A stretch of 33,514 nt of DNA from JBLHKW01 sp047618565 (GTDB taxonomy: Bacteria; Planctomycetota; UBA1135; GCA-002686595), in assembly GCA_047618565.1 (NCBI GenBank), contig JBLHKW010000047.1, positions 1 through 33,514 on the forward strand, in the 5' to 3' direction. Made by a program: the position numbers and the translations under genes. Position 1 is the first letter of the stretch, and each line of letters opens with the position of its first letter. This document shows positions 16,802 through 26,407 of this stretch, one piece after another. The notes under the pieces are model-generated. The model worked only from the letters and a program-made list of their open reading frames with translations. It was not told where the DNA came from and did no database searches.

Positions 16802-18217
16802 ATGCACCGGTTTGCAACTTGGTCGAGGATCGCTCTGATGGCCCTGTTTCCGATAGGGAATGCAGTGGCCCACGGGCCGGAGCTACAGGACGACGACGCG
16901 GCCCCCGAAGCAATGCAGGAGGCGCCCGTCGACGCCCTGTTCCTGAGCGCGGCGCGGGTGATCATTCGCCCGGGCGAGGTGCTCGAGAACGGCAAGGTGC
17001 TGGTGCAGGATGGCCAGATCGTCGCCGTAGGCGCCGATCTCGAACCGCCCGAGGGCGTTCGCGAAGTGCGCGGCGAGGTCATCTGCGCGGCCTTCCTGGA
17101 TCCCTGGTCAGCGCTCGGGCTGTCGGGAACCGCGGCGCGCGACACGTCCACCAGTGCGGCCACCCGTTCGGTCGACTCGCTCGACGTCTACTCGTCCGAG
17201 GATTTGCGCATCGACGCTGTTCGCGCGGGCGTGACCACGACCCGTTCGCAGGTCGGTGAGCGCAGCGCGATCGGTGGCGTTGGCGTGGTGCTGCGCATCC
17301 TGCCCGGCCTGACGAACGACGAGGCCGTCGTGCTCGAGGAGGCCAACCTGGCGGCGACCGTCGGCCTCAGCGAGAAGGGCCAGCCCGCGGGAGTCTTCGA
17401 CCGGATCAAGGCCATCGACAAGCTCGTGCGCGAGATCGAGGGCGGTCAGAAGTACGCCGAAGACCGGGTCGAATATCGCTACGAGCTCGAGGAGTGGCAG
17501 AAGGAGATCACCGAGAAGGAAGCCGAGCTCGAGAAGGACTTCAAGAAGGCCAAGAAGGACCGCGCGAAGGACCAGAAGAAGGCTGAAGACAAGGGCAAGG
17601 ACTTCAAGGAGAAGCGTTACAAGGAAGACAAGAAGCCCAAGGCGCCGAGTTTCGACTCCGACAAGGAGATCATGGCGCGTGCGGTCGACGGCGAGCTGGC
17701 GCTGGTCGTGCACGCCAACCGCGCGAGCGAGTTGCGCGAGCTGCTCAAGGCGACCGAGGGGTTCGACCGACTGCGCCTCGTGATCGTCGGCGGCACCGCG
17801 GCGTTGCACGTGGCCGATGAGCTCGCCGAGCGCGACATCCCGGTGATCGTCTGGCCGGCGCCCTTCGGCATCGGCGGCCCCGATGAATACGACGGACACG
17901 ATCTGTCCCTGGCCGGGCGCCTGGACGCGGCCGGCGTCGACGTCCTGATCGGTAGCGGCGGCGGTGCGAACACGAGTCGCGACCTGCCCCTGCTGGCGGG
18001 CCTGGCGATCGGGCACGGACTGCCGCGCGAGGAAGCCTTCGCTGCGCTAACCGAGCGCGCTGCGCGCGTCTTCGATGTCGCCGACCGTCAAGGTACGGTT
18101 GAAGTCGGAAACGACGCCGAGCTGCTGGTGCTCGACGGCGAGCCGTTGGTTTCAACGACGCACGTGCAGTACGTCGTCACGGGAGGCCAGCTGGCCGTCA
18201 CTCCGGAGAATCGATAA
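16802..18217 (+). CDS. Exported amidohydrolase-like protein 1 (metal ligands lost, long charged insert)
   Basis: This first gene of the ten-gene array encodes 471 aa. The ATG at 16802 is chosen because GTGAGG lies 9-10 nt upstream; the ATG at 16793 would be too close to it. A signal peptide (HRFATWSRIALMALFPIGNAVA) precedes an amidohydrolase-like fold. The N-terminal beta-sandwich reads LFLSAARVIIRPGEVLENGKVLV. The fold motif is RAGVTTTR, and the C-terminal signature is VADRQGTVEVGNDAELLVLDG. The usual metal motif GxIDxHxH is replaced by LDPWSALG, and the barrel-end Asp region reads VLIGSGGGANTS. All expected metal ligands are thus missing. Residues of about 213-282 are an insert packed with Lys and Glu that looks like a long charged helix. 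Intact relatives have a short helical stretch there. It is probably a non-catalytic partner. Confidence 0.82.
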   Translation: MHRFATWSRIALMALFPIGNAVAHGPELQDDDAAPEAMQEAPVDALFLSAARVIIRPGEVLENGKVLVQDGQIVAVGADLEPPEGVREVRGEVICAAFLDPWSALGLSGTAARDTSTSAATRSVDSLDVYSSEDLRIDAVRAGVTTTRSQVGERSAIGGVGVVLRILPGLTNDEAVVLEEANLAATVGLSEKGQPAGVFDRIKAIDKLVREIEGGQKYAEDRVEYRYELEEWQKEITEKEAELEKDFKKAKKDRAKDQKKAEDKGKDFKEKRYKEDKKPKAPSFDSDKEIMARAVDGELALVVHANRASELRELLKATEGFDRLRLVIVGGTAALHVADELAERDIPVIVWPAPFGIGGPDEYDGHDLSLAGRLDAAGVDVLIGSGGGANTSRDLPLLAGLAIGHGLPREEAFAALTERAARVFDVADRQGTVEVGNDAELLVLDGEPLVSTTHVQYVVTGGQLAVTPENR

Positions 18218-18219
18218 GC

Positions 18220-19350
18220 ATGCTGGCTAATCTACAACAAGGTGGTTTGCGGAGCGCGGCCGCTGCTCTGCTGGCGCTGTGCGCCCTGCCGACCCTTTCG
18301 AGCGCGGCGCTGGCCGACTCGTACGCCATCAAGGCCGGGCGCGTTCACGTCGGCGGTGGTCAGGTGCTCGATGACGCGACGGTCGTCATCGCAGACGGCA
18401 AGATCGTTTCGGTGCTCAAGGCCGGGGCGGAAGTGCCGGCCGGCGTCGAGGTAGTCGAGCATGACGGCGACCTATCGGCGGGCCTGATCGCGCTCCAGGA
18501 TTTCTCCGGCGCACAGGGCGAGAACTTCGACAGCACGCGCACGCTGATGCCTGACGCGGACCTGTCGTACGCGTTCCAGCCCGAGCACTCGGACTTCGAA
18601 CGCCTCTTGAGCGAGGGCATCACCTCGATCGTGCTCGCGCCCTCGCGTTCGAGCCTGGTCGGTGGCGTGACTGCGGTCGTCAAGACGCACGGTGGGCGCG
18701 TGCTCAAGCGGCGCGCGCACCTGGAGCTTTCACTGGCAGCCAGTTCACTGCACCACGATCGCTACCCGACGAGCTACGCGGGTGCGTTGGCCGAGTTCGA
18801 TGAGCGTCTGGGGTCCGACGAAGGTGCCTTCGCTGACGCGCAGGCCGGCAAATTGCCGGTCGTGATTCGCGCCGACAGCAAGCACGAGGTGCAACGCGCC
18901 GTCGCCTTCGCCCGAAAGCACGGCTTGAAGGGCGCGATCGCCGGCGGTTCCCGCAGCGGAGAGCTCGCCGCGAGCCTGCGGGACGCCGGCCTGGCCGTTA
19001 TCTACCGGCCCTTCACACCCGGCATGGAGACACGCTCCCTACGCTCGGTCGCTCTGCTCGCCGAAGCGCAGGTGCCTTTCGGCTTCGGGCTGGAGGCACC
19101 CTTTCGCCATCCTGTCAGCCTGCGCCTCGCCGCAGCGGCTTGTATGGCCGCTGGCCTGGATGCACCAGCTGCCTGGAACGCACTGACCGTGGACGCTGCG
19201 AAGATCGCGGGCGTCGAATCGTCCGTCGGCGTCGTCGCGGCGGGCAAGGACGCGGACCTGGTGCTGTGGAGCGCTGCCCCGCTCGATCTCGGAAGCTCGG
19301 TCGTGGCCGTCTACGTCGATGGCGTGCGGGCCTTTGAAGGAGACCACTGA
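18220..19350 (+). CDS. Exported amidohydrolase-like protein 2 (compact, metal ligands lost)
   Basis: This is the smallest member of the array (376 aa), starting 2 nt after the previous stop. A signal peptide ends near SSAALA. The beta-sandwich (YAIKAGRVHVGGGQVLDDATV, IADGKIVSVLKAG) and the C-terminal signature (VESSVGVVAAGKDADLVLWS) identify the amidohydrolase fold. At the metal site the sequence reads LSAGLIALQDFSGAQ, so His-x-His is absent. GITSIVLAPSRSSLVGGVT stands where active relatives have GVTT...GQG. No Lys-rich insert is present. I infer a structural or regulatory subunit. The surface-like KAGRVHVG opening is shared with the protein two genes downstream (DKYAVKVGRI). Confidence 0.8.
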   Translation: MLANLQQGGLRSAAAALLALCALPTLSSAALADSYAIKAGRVHVGGGQVLDDATVVIADGKIVSVLKAGAEVPAGVEVVEHDGDLSAGLIALQDFSGAQGENFDSTRTLMPDADLSYAFQPEHSDFERLLSEGITSIVLAPSRSSLVGGVTAVVKTHGGRVLKRRAHLELSLAASSLHHDRYPTSYAGALAEFDERLGSDEGAFADAQAGKLPVVIRADSKHEVQRAVAFARKHGLKGAIAGGSRSGELAASLRDAGLAVIYRPFTPGMETRSLRSVALLAEAQVPFGFGLEAPFRHPVSLRLAAAACMAAGLDAPAAWNALTVDAAKIAGVESSVGVVAAGKDADLVLWSAAPLDLGSSVVAVYVDGVRAFEGDH

Positions 19351-20618
19351 TGATGCATGACTCGAAACGATCCCTGCGCCCGACGATCTGCAGTGCAGTC
19401 CTCGGCTTGACCGCCGTGGCTGCCTCCGGAGCCGTTGCGCTGGCCGCCGGAACACCCGGTGACGAAGCCCAGACCAGCTGGAAGATCTTCGCCGAACAGG
19501 TCTACACCGAGCCCGGCAACCTGCTCGAGAATTGCTTGTTGCTCGTACAGGACGGCAAGGTCAAGGCCATCGCTGCCGGGCGCTCCGCACCCGACGACGA
19601 AGACGTGATCTCCGTCGCCTGTGTCACCGCCGGCATGATCGATGCGAGCGCCGGACTGCACACGGGATTCACCTCCGTCGAGCAGTCCAAGGAGATCCAG
19701 CCGCACCGTCGTGCGCAGGACTCGATCGATCTCTTCGACCACCGCTGGGATCGTCAGGCGCGCAGCGGCGTCACAACGACCATCGTCACGCCCTACGACC
19801 GAAACGTGATCGGTGGACTCGGAGTGGCAGTCAAGACCGCTGGCTCCGATTTGGTGCCGGAGCGTATCGTGGCGGAGGATGTCTGCATGCGTGGCGCCAT
19901 CGGTTCGCTGCCCAGTAGCGGCAACCGTCCCTGGGGTCAACCGACGGATTTCTATCAGCGCCGTCCCACGACACGAATGGGTGTCGAGTGGGAGTGGCGC
20001 AAGAGCATGTACGACGCGGGCTTCGCGGCTGGCGACGAGAAGCGCGCCTTCGAAGGATCGGCGGAGCTCGGAAGCGTGCTGGCCGGTGAGACACCGCTGT
20101 GCATCCAGGCCTGGGCGACCCAGGACGTGCGCACGGCAATCTTCTTGAAGGAAGAGATGCAGGCGGAAGGCTTCGGCGAGATCCGCTTGATCGTCGATGC
20201 CGCCGCCGAGGCATGGAAGGAGCCGGACCTGCTCGTGCGCACGGACACGGCCGTGATCCTCCCGCCATTCTCGGCCAGCGGCCGCACCAACGACGGAGCC
20301 TTCATGGCCTGGGACTCCGCCAAGACACTCGTCGACCTGGGCATCCGGGTCGCCCTGTCGAGCCATGGCGCGAAGTCGGCCGGCGCCCGCCTGGCCAACC
20401 AGGCGGGCTTCGCCATGCGCGGCGGCCTGACCCTGGATGAAGCCCTGGCGGCAGTCACGACCGCGCCGGCCGAGATGTTCGGCATCGGCGATCGCGTCGG
20501 CACGGTTCGGGCAGGCGGCGCGGCCGACCTCGTCCTCTGGAACGGAACACCCTTCGAGGCCACCTCCCGAATCGTCGGGGTGCTGGTCGACGGCAACCTG
20601 GTCCTCGATCCGCGCTAA
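19350..20618 (+). CDS. Exported amidohydrolase-like protein 3 (metal ligands lost)
   Basis: This protein of 422 aa starts on the last base of the previous stop codon (TGATG), with AAGGAG ribosome-binding bases 8-9 nt upstream inside the previous gene, so translation is probably coupled. An N-terminal signal with the hydrophobic core ICSAVLGLTAVAASGAVALA is followed by WKIFAEQVYTEPGNLLENCLLLVQDG. The fold motif is RSGVTTTIVTPYD and the terminal signature is IGDRVGTVRAGGAADLVLWNG. The metal motif is replaced by TAGMIDASAGLHTGF: one Asp and a displaced His remain, but not His-x-His. The barrel-end Asp stretch reads VALSSHGAKSAG. It lacks the long charged insert of its neighbours. It is most likely catalytically dead or uses different chemistry. 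Confidence 0.8.
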   Translation: MMHDSKRSLRPTICSAVLGLTAVAASGAVALAAGTPGDEAQTSWKIFAEQVYTEPGNLLENCLLLVQDGKVKAIAAGRSAPDDEDVISVACVTAGMIDASAGLHTGFTSVEQSKEIQPHRRAQDSIDLFDHRWDRQARSGVTTTIVTPYDRNVIGGLGVAVKTAGSDLVPERIVAEDVCMRGAIGSLPSSGNRPWGQPTDFYQRRPTTRMGVEWEWRKSMYDAGFAAGDEKRAFEGSAELGSVLAGETPLCIQAWATQDVRTAIFLKEEMQAEGFGEIRLIVDAAAEAWKEPDLLVRTDTAVILPPFSASGRTNDGAFMAWDSAKTLVDLGIRVALSSHGAKSAGARLANQAGFAMRGGLTLDEALAAVTTAPAEMFGIGDRVGTVRAGGAADLVLWNGTPFEATSRIVGVLVDGNLVLDPR

Positions 20619-20646
20619 CGCGCCCCCACACTCACTGGCTATTGCG

Positions 20647-22173
20647 ATGAAACAACAGTTTGGAACTCAGTCGATGACCTTCACCGGAATGCAGATCGTT
20701 CGAAGAGTATGCCTGCTCGGCCTCGTGCTTGTGGCGGGTAGCGCGCGAGCGGCCGCACTTGGAGACAAGTACGCCGTCAAGGTGGGTCGCATCCTCACGA
20801 TGGAAGGCGAGGAGATCGCCGGTGGCGTGATCGTCATGGAGGGTGGTCGCATCACCGCTGTCGGTTCCGAGGCGGACGTTCAGATCCCCTGGGACGCGGA
20901 CGTGCTCGACGCGCCGGACCTGGTCGCGTTCCCCGGTTTTGTCGAGGCGCATTCGTCACGCGGCATGGACCGGCCGAACGAGAACCTGGACCTGACGCCG
21001 TTCCTGCGCGTGCGCGACTCGGTGGACCCGGTCAACTTCTACTTCGAGGACTGCCTGCGCGCGGGTGTCACGACGATCAACATCCAGCACGGTGCGTCCT
21101 GCGTGATCGGTGCCCAGGGCATGGTCGTGCGGCCACACGGGATGACGGTCGAGCAGATGACCGTGCGCCCGGTGTCGGGCATCAAGATGTCCGTTGCGCC
21201 CAAGTCGGGCAAGTCCCACTCGACCCAGTTGCAGGTCATGCGCGGCGCGTTCGACGATCTGCGCCAGCACCTGCAGGAGCTGGTACAGGGCCAGAAGGAC
21301 GGCGACGACCACGCGCGGCGCGAGGCGCTCTACCAGGGCCGCGACCTCGAGGGCGAGGCCGGTGAGGGACGCGCGATGGCCGGTATCGCCTGGACCGTCG
21401 ACGGCCTGGAAACGGTCGCGCGCGGCGAGATCGACGAGAAGCAAGAGCCGCTGCTCGACGTGGTCGAGGGCCGACTTCCGGTCTGGATGTACTGCGGTAG
21501 CGCGCGCGATGTGGCGCCGGCGATCGAGGTCGCGAAGCAGAATGGCTTCCTCGACAACATGACCCTGGTGCTCGACGAGTCCTGCTGGAAAGCCGTGGAC
21601 ATCATCGCGCAGGCCGGCCTCTCGGTCGTGCTCGACGCGGAGCTGACGCACATCGAGCTCGACCCGGTCACGGGCAAGGAGATCGAGACGTTCGTTCCTG
21701 CCGTTTTCGCCGAGAAGGGCGTCCCGTTCGCCCTGGCATCGCTCAACTCAAGCACCCAGTCGCTCTGGTACCAGGCCGCGATGTGCGTCAGCCATGGAGT
21801 CGAGCGCCAGGCGGCGCTCGCGGCCGTGACGAGCACGCCCAGCGGCATGCTCAACCTGGGCGAGCAGGTCGGGAAGATCGCCTCGGGATACGAGGCCAAC
21901 GTGGTCCTGTTCTCCGGCGACCCGCTCAGCGTGACCTCGGCCGTCGAGTATGTGATTCTCAACGGGGATCTCGTCTACGACCGCTCGAAGGACATCCGCG
22001 TGCAGCACCTGCTCGAGGGCATCGCGCCGGAAAACACCGCAGCCGAGGGTGAGGCCATCGACGGCCCCGTGGACGTCCACGGCCACGGCGAAGAAGGCGG
22101 CGGCGGCGATGATGACGAGGATGAGGACAACGATGAGGAGCACGAAGAGGGCGACGAAGGAGACGATCGATGA
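20647..22173 (+). CDS. Exported amidohydrolase-like protein 4 with acidic C-terminal tail
   Basis: The protein has 508 aa from the ATG at 20647, 28 nt after the previous gene. An N-terminal hydrophobic segment (IVRRVCLLGLVLVAGSARA) gives an export signal. The fold is shown by KYAVKVGRILTMEGEEI, RAGVTTINIQHG and LGEQVGKIASGYEANVVLFSGDP. The metal motif reads FPGFVEAHSSRGMD: the first His is kept, the second is Ser. The terminal Asp region reads FALASLNSSTQSLW, without Asp. An insert after about residue 195 (FDDLRQHLQELVQGQKDGDDHARREA) is helical and charged. The last 31 residues are almost pure Asp/Glu after HGHGEEGGGG. This tail could bind metal or basic partners, such as the Lys-rich insert of protein 1. 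It overlaps the next gene by 4 nt. Confidence 0.8.
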   Translation: MKQQFGTQSMTFTGMQIVRRVCLLGLVLVAGSARAAALGDKYAVKVGRILTMEGEEIAGGVIVMEGGRITAVGSEADVQIPWDADVLDAPDLVAFPGFVEAHSSRGMDRPNENLDLTPFLRVRDSVDPVNFYFEDCLRAGVTTINIQHGASCVIGAQGMVVRPHGMTVEQMTVRPVSGIKMSVAPKSGKSHSTQLQVMRGAFDDLRQHLQELVQGQKDGDDHARREALYQGRDLEGEAGEGRAMAGIAWTVDGLETVARGEIDEKQEPLLDVVEGRLPVWMYCGSARDVAPAIEVAKQNGFLDNMTLVLDESCWKAVDIIAQAGLSVVLDAELTHIELDPVTGKEIETFVPAVFAEKGVPFALASLNSSTQSLWYQAAMCVSHGVERQAALAAVTSTPSGMLNLGEQVGKIASGYEANVVLFSGDPLSVTSAVEYVILNGDLVYDRSKDIRVQHLLEGIAPENTAAEGEAIDGPVDVHGHGEEGGGGDDDEDEDNDEEHEEGDEGDDR

Positions 22174-25025
22174 TCGCTACCCTCTCACTGATCGCGCTGG
22201 CCCTCACACCCGCGCTCGCGCCGATCGCGGCCGCGGGTGATGGCGGTGTGATCGCCGTACAGGCCGGGACGATCCATCTCGTCGACGGGGACACGATCCT
22301 CGATGACGGGATGATCCTGATCCGCGACGGCAAGATCGTGGCCATCGGCGCTGACCTGGACGTGCCTGCGACCGCGCGCGTCGTGGACTTCGGTCCCGAT
22401 GCTGTGATCGTTCCCGGACTGGTCGCCGCGTCGAGCGGCGTGGGTTCCCGCCGTGCCGGCAGGCGCACGGCCGAGCCGGATCTGCTCGCCATCGACGGGT
22501 TCGACCCGTACACACCTTATTACAACGCGCTCAATGGGGGCGTGACCACCGTCTATCTGGCACCCGCTCGCGGACGCCTGATCGCCGGTCAGGGCGCCGT
22601 GGTCAAGGCCGCCGGAGCCGCCGACGGATCCCGGGTTCTGGCCGAACGCACGGCGCTGCACGGCTCGATCAGTGCCGAGGCGCGGTCGACTCCCGGTTAC
22701 TGGGACCCGCCGGTTCCCGCCACGGTTGACGTGGGCATCGGTCTCGCACAACGTCAACTGCCGCGCACGACGATGGGAGCTGTCGTGGCTCTCGACGAGC
22801 TGATGCAGCTCGCTCGCGATCCGCAGGCTGCGGGTCTGGTGCAGATCTACGGACCCGGCACGGGCCCGGGACTGCGCGCCTTGATGGATGAGGGCCGCGT
22901 CTGGCGCATGGGCGCCGAGAGTGCGACCGAGGTCCGCGCGGTGCTTGAGTTCTTCGCGGCCAACAACTTGCCGCTGGTCCTCGAGGGTGCTTCACGCGCC
23001 TCCGAGCTGGCATCATCGATCGCCGACGCGGGTGTGCCGGTCATCGCCGCGCCGCCTCACGCGGGCGGCGCTGACTTTGGCAAGACCCGCGATTCCGGGT
23101 GGCCGACGCACGGCACCATCGCCAGGCTCGTCGATGCGGGCGTCAAGGTGGCCATCACCTGTCCCGACTCCGAGCCGCTCGCGGACCTGTTCTTTTACGC
23201 CGGCGTCGCGATGCGCGGCGGGCTGAGTGCTCAGGATGCGTTGCGCGCCGTCACGATCCACGCGGCCGAGGTGCTCGGCGTCGCCGACCGGGTCGGCAGT
23301 CTCACCGTCGGCAAGGACGCGGACTTCACGGTCCTCAGCGGAGCACCGTTCGCCGACTCGACCACGGTCATGACCACCTGGTGTTCGGGCGAGGTGGCCT
23401 GGAAGAGCCGCTCGCTGGAATCGGCCGCGGTCGTGCTCGAGGTCGAGGAGCTGCACATTGGCAACGGCGAGACTATCGCTCCCGGCCAGCTGCTGATGCG
23501 CGACGGTACGATCGTCGAGGTCGGCCGCCGCGTCTCCCATCCGATCGGCGCGACCGTGGTGCGCGGCTTCGCGGCCATGCCCGGGATGATCGACGCTTTC
23601 GGCCACCTGGGCCTCGAGGGCTCGAAGGACAAGCTCTCCGCACACGTCGATCTGGCGCGCATCGTGGAGCCCGGAGACTACGCCGACCGGCGTGTGGCTC
23701 AGGCTGGCGTCACCACCGTGAACCTGGCCTCACGCGCCAAGCCGGGAGGCGGCTCCGTCACGATGGCCTACAAGCCCGCTGGCCAGGAGCTCGATTCCAT
23801 GGTGGTTGCGGCCAACAACGCGATTCACATGGAGTGGAGCGATGACGTTCGTACCTCATCCGGCGAGAGCGTCCGCAAGACCCTGGCCAAGGCCATGAAG
23901 TACGCGTCGGCCTGGAGTACCTACGAAAAGGAAGCCGCCGACTGGACGCCGCCCGCGGAGGATACCGACGACGAAGAGTCGGACGACGAGGATGACGCCA
24001 AGGAAGAGGACGACGAAGAAGACGAGGAAGAAGACGAGGAAGAAGACGACGGGAAGTCGTCGAAGAAGCGCAAGAAGAAGAAAAAGAAGCGCGACGAGGA
24101 GCCCAGGATCGCGACCGGCATCTGGCAGAACAACGTCGACGGCGCGCTGGCAGTCGGGCCGGCGAAGTTCCGGTTGCAACTGGTCGACGATGGCGGAGGC
24201 CTGAGTGGCCGCCTGCGCTGTGCGGACCTGTCGCAAGAGCTGATCGAGGTCACCGGAACTCTTGCTGACGACAAGCTACAGCTGACGGGCTTGGGAACGC
24301 GCGGAGCGATCCGGATCGAGCTCGAGTGGACCGATGACGGCCTCTCGGGTACTGCGTACGCAGGCGATGCCGAGATCGAGGTCGATATCGAGCAGTCCTC
24401 CAAGGTCTACCGTGTCGCGCAGCGCCCCGAGCGCCGTCGCGAGAAGGATGCCAAGGACCCCAAGGGCAAGCCGAAGCCGCCCGGGCTTGACCCGGAAATG
24501 GAGATCCTGCGACGTGCGATGCACGGCGAGGCCACGGTCATCGTTTCCGTCGAGCGCGAGGACGAGATCCTCGACTGCGTCGACGCCTTCGAGTCCTTCA
24601 ACATTCAGCCGGTACTGTTCGGCGCAGCGCGTGCGGGTAAGGTTGCCGATCAGATCGCCGGGCGCGTGCGCGGCGTTCTTCTGGCGCGCAAGGTCAAGGC
24701 CTACGACCCGAAGAAGGGGCTGCATCCGCGCAACCCCTATGCGGAACTGTCGGCGGCTGGCATTGCGGTCGCGTTCCATAGCGCGGCCGAGGAGGGTGCG
24801 GTCGAGCTGCCCCTGTTCGCTGCCTACGCAGTGGCCAATGGCATGAGCCCCGCCGCGGGATTGCGGGCGCTGACCGCTGATGCGGCCGGAATGCTCTCGA
24901 TCGACGACCGGGTCGGCCTGCTCGACGCCGGCATGGATGCTGACGTGCTACTGCTCGACGGTGCCCCCCTGGCGCCGGCGACGGAGGTCCTGCGCGTGTG
25001 GGTCTCGGCGAAGGAGATTCGTTGA
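22170..25025 (+). CDS. Exported double-module amidohydrolase-like protein 5 (951 aa fusion)
   Basis: This protein has two amidohydrolase-like modules in one chain behind a signal peptide (TLSLIALALTPALAPIAAA). Module 1 (to about 415) has NGGVTTVYLAP and VADRVGSLTVGKDADFTVLSG; its metal motif is replaced by VPGLVAASSGVGS. Module 2 (from about 425) has QAGVTTVNLAS and IDDRVGLLDAGMDADVLLLDG. Its metal motif reads MPGMIDAFGHLGLEG, keeping Asp and one His. Within module 2, residues of about 596-644 are a run of Asp/Glu ending in a Lys/Arg block (KKRKKKKKKR). It is followed at about 647-750 by a beta-rich domain (IWQNNVDGALAVG, GGLSGRLRCADL, DGLSGTAYAGDAEIEV). That domain resembles the lipocalin-like repeats found in exported hydrolases. 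The 4-nt overlap with the previous gene suggests coupling. Two-module exported amidohydrolases of about 1000 aa are known in other phyla; the charged insert is unusual. Confidence 0.82.
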   Translation: MIATLSLIALALTPALAPIAAAGDGGVIAVQAGTIHLVDGDTILDDGMILIRDGKIVAIGADLDVPATARVVDFGPDAVIVPGLVAASSGVGSRRAGRRTAEPDLLAIDGFDPYTPYYNALNGGVTTVYLAPARGRLIAGQGAVVKAAGAADGSRVLAERTALHGSISAEARSTPGYWDPPVPATVDVGIGLAQRQLPRTTMGAVVALDELMQLARDPQAAGLVQIYGPGTGPGLRALMDEGRVWRMGAESATEVRAVLEFFAANNLPLVLEGASRASELASSIADAGVPVIAAPPHAGGADFGKTRDSGWPTHGTIARLVDAGVKVAITCPDSEPLADLFFYAGVAMRGGLSAQDALRAVTIHAAEVLGVADRVGSLTVGKDADFTVLSGAPFADSTTVMTTWCSGEVAWKSRSLESAAVVLEVEELHIGNGETIAPGQLLMRDGTIVEVGRRVSHPIGATVVRGFAAMPGMIDAFGHLGLEGSKDKLSAHVDLARIVEPGDYADRRVAQAGVTTVNLASRAKPGGGSVTMAYKPAGQELDSMVVAANNAIHMEWSDDVRTSSGESVRKTLAKAMKYASAWSTYEKEAADWTPPAEDTDDEESDDEDDAKEEDDEEDEEEDEEEDDGKSSKKRKKKKKKRDEEPRIATGIWQNNVDGALAVGPAKFRLQLVDDGGGLSGRLRCADLSQELIEVTGTLADDKLQLTGLGTRGAIRIELEWTDDGLSGTAYAGDAEIEVDIEQSSKVYRVAQRPERRREKDAKDPKGKPKPPGLDPEMEILRRAMHGEATVIVSVEREDEILDCVDAFESFNIQPVLFGAARAGKVADQIAGRVRGVLLARKVKAYDPKKGLHPRNPYAELSAAGIAVAFHSAAEEGAVELPLFAAYAVANGMSPAAGLRALTADAAGMLSIDDRVGLLDAGMDADVLLLDGAPLAPATEVLRVWVSAKEIR

Positions 25026-26377
25026 TGCGAAACCCGATGCGTATTCTGAACGACGCCCGCCGCAGCGTGGCCCGTGCTACCCTGGCGGCTTGTTGCATGC
25101 TCCCGTTCCTCGCTTCCGATACCGTCGCGGGTGTGCCGGCTTCGGGAGTTGGCGAGCACGGCGCCGGTGAACAGGGCGGACGCGGTCTGGCCCTGCGCGC
25201 CAAGAAGATTCTGGTCGCCGAGTACGGTGGTCAGAGTGTCATCAACAACGGTCTGCTGCTGGTCCGCGATGGCAAGATCGAGGCCGTTGGGTGCGCGCAC
25301 ACGATGGTCGTGCCCGAGGGCTACGACGACGTCGACCTGGGAGATCTCTGGATCGCGCCCGGGATGGTCGATCTGCACTGCCACGTGGCGGGCAGCATGC
25401 GCGATATCAACGACACCGTCTATCTGACGAACCCTGGTTGTCGCGCCTCAGCGACCGTGACTCCAGGCAACCCGGCCATGCGTCGTGCGGTCGCCGGAGG
25501 CGTCACGAGCGTGCTCTACATTCCGGGCTCTGGCACCAACATCGGTGGTCAGGGCGTGCTGCTGCGCACGGGCTTCGATCGCTACGACGACATGGAGCTG
25601 CGCAACCCCGGCTCACTGAAGCTGGCGCAGGCGGGCAACCCCGAGCGCTGGGTGATCAACCCCGGGCGCTCGTTCATGAACTGGAACACGCGCAACACGT
25701 TCAAGCGTGGAATCGCCTACGCGAAGCGCTGGGAAGACCACGCCGAGAACGGCGGCCAGAAGCCGGAGAAGGACATCCAGCTCGAGATCTTCAAGGCGCT
25801 CACGGAGGGCAGGACCCAGATCTCGACCCACACGCAGATCTATCAGGTCGTGCTGATGACGCTGACCATGGTCCGCAAGGAGCTGGGATTGCCCGTCTAC
25901 ATTGACCACGGCACCTTCGACGGCTGGCGCGCGGGCGCCATCGCTCAAGAGCGCGGCGTCCCGGCCATCCTCGGACCGCGCGCGATCGATGTGCCGGTAC
26001 GCGGCTTCATCCGCTGGTCCGGCAGCAACCCGGAGCGCATCCAGGGTGTCGCGGCCGGCTACCAGAAGATGGGTCACAAGATGATCGGCTTCAACACGGA
26101 CTCACCCGTGGTGCCGCAGGAGGAGCTGAGCGTGCAGGCCGCGATGGGTGTGCGCTACGGCTTTGACAACACCGAAATGGACGCGGTACGCGGCCTCACG
26201 ATCGTGCCCGCCATGGCGGCTGGCATCGACGACCGCGTCGGCAGTATCGAGGTCGGCAAGGAGGCGGACCTTCTGATCGTGACCGGAGATCCGGCGGACC
26301 CGCGCACCTCGATCGAGGGCGTGTATCAACGCGGCGTCAAGGTCTACGACACCGCGGAAGACAGGCGGCGCTGGTAA
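25025..26377 (+). CDS. Exported amidohydrolase 6 (metal site intact)
   Basis: The protein has 450 aa, starting on the last base of the preceding stop (TGATG). After a signal sequence (ATLAACCMLPFLASDTVAG) and beta-sandwich it carries the full metal-binding set of imidazolonepropionase-type amidohydrolases. The set is His118-x-His120 in MVDLHCHVAG, His269 in ISTHTQIYQ, His295 in YIDHGTFDGW and Asp359 in GFNTDSPVVPQEEL. The loop IPGSGTNIGGQG after GGVTSVLY is shared with the next two proteins and may shape the substrate pocket. The end signature is IDDRVGSIEVGKEADLLIVTGDP, and the protein finishes in EDRRRW. It is probably an active periplasmic hydrolase of a cyclic amide, peptide-like or related bond. 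The substrate is unknown. Confidence 0.87.
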   Translation: MRNPMRILNDARRSVARATLAACCMLPFLASDTVAGVPASGVGEHGAGEQGGRGLALRAKKILVAEYGGQSVINNGLLLVRDGKIEAVGCAHTMVVPEGYDDVDLGDLWIAPGMVDLHCHVAGSMRDINDTVYLTNPGCRASATVTPGNPAMRRAVAGGVTSVLYIPGSGTNIGGQGVLLRTGFDRYDDMELRNPGSLKLAQAGNPERWVINPGRSFMNWNTRNTFKRGIAYAKRWEDHAENGGQKPEKDIQLEIFKALTEGRTQISTHTQIYQVVLMTLTMVRKELGLPVYIDHGTFDGWRAGAIAQERGVPAILGPRAIDVPVRGFIRWSGSNPERIQGVAAGYQKMGHKMIGFNTDSPVVPQEELSVQAAMGVRYGFDNTEMDAVRGLTIVPAMAAGIDDRVGSIEVGKEADLLIVTGDPADPRTSIEGVYQRGVKVYDTAEDRRRW

Positions 26378-26407
26378 GCGCGGACCTCCCAGCAGATTCA
26401 AAAGAGC

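Noticed and set aside
23955..24100. Repetitive GA-rich stretch as a CRISPR-like or simple-sequence artefact
   Set aside because: The reading frame runs through without a break, homologous charged inserts occur at the same fold position in paralogues, and there are no regular spacers.
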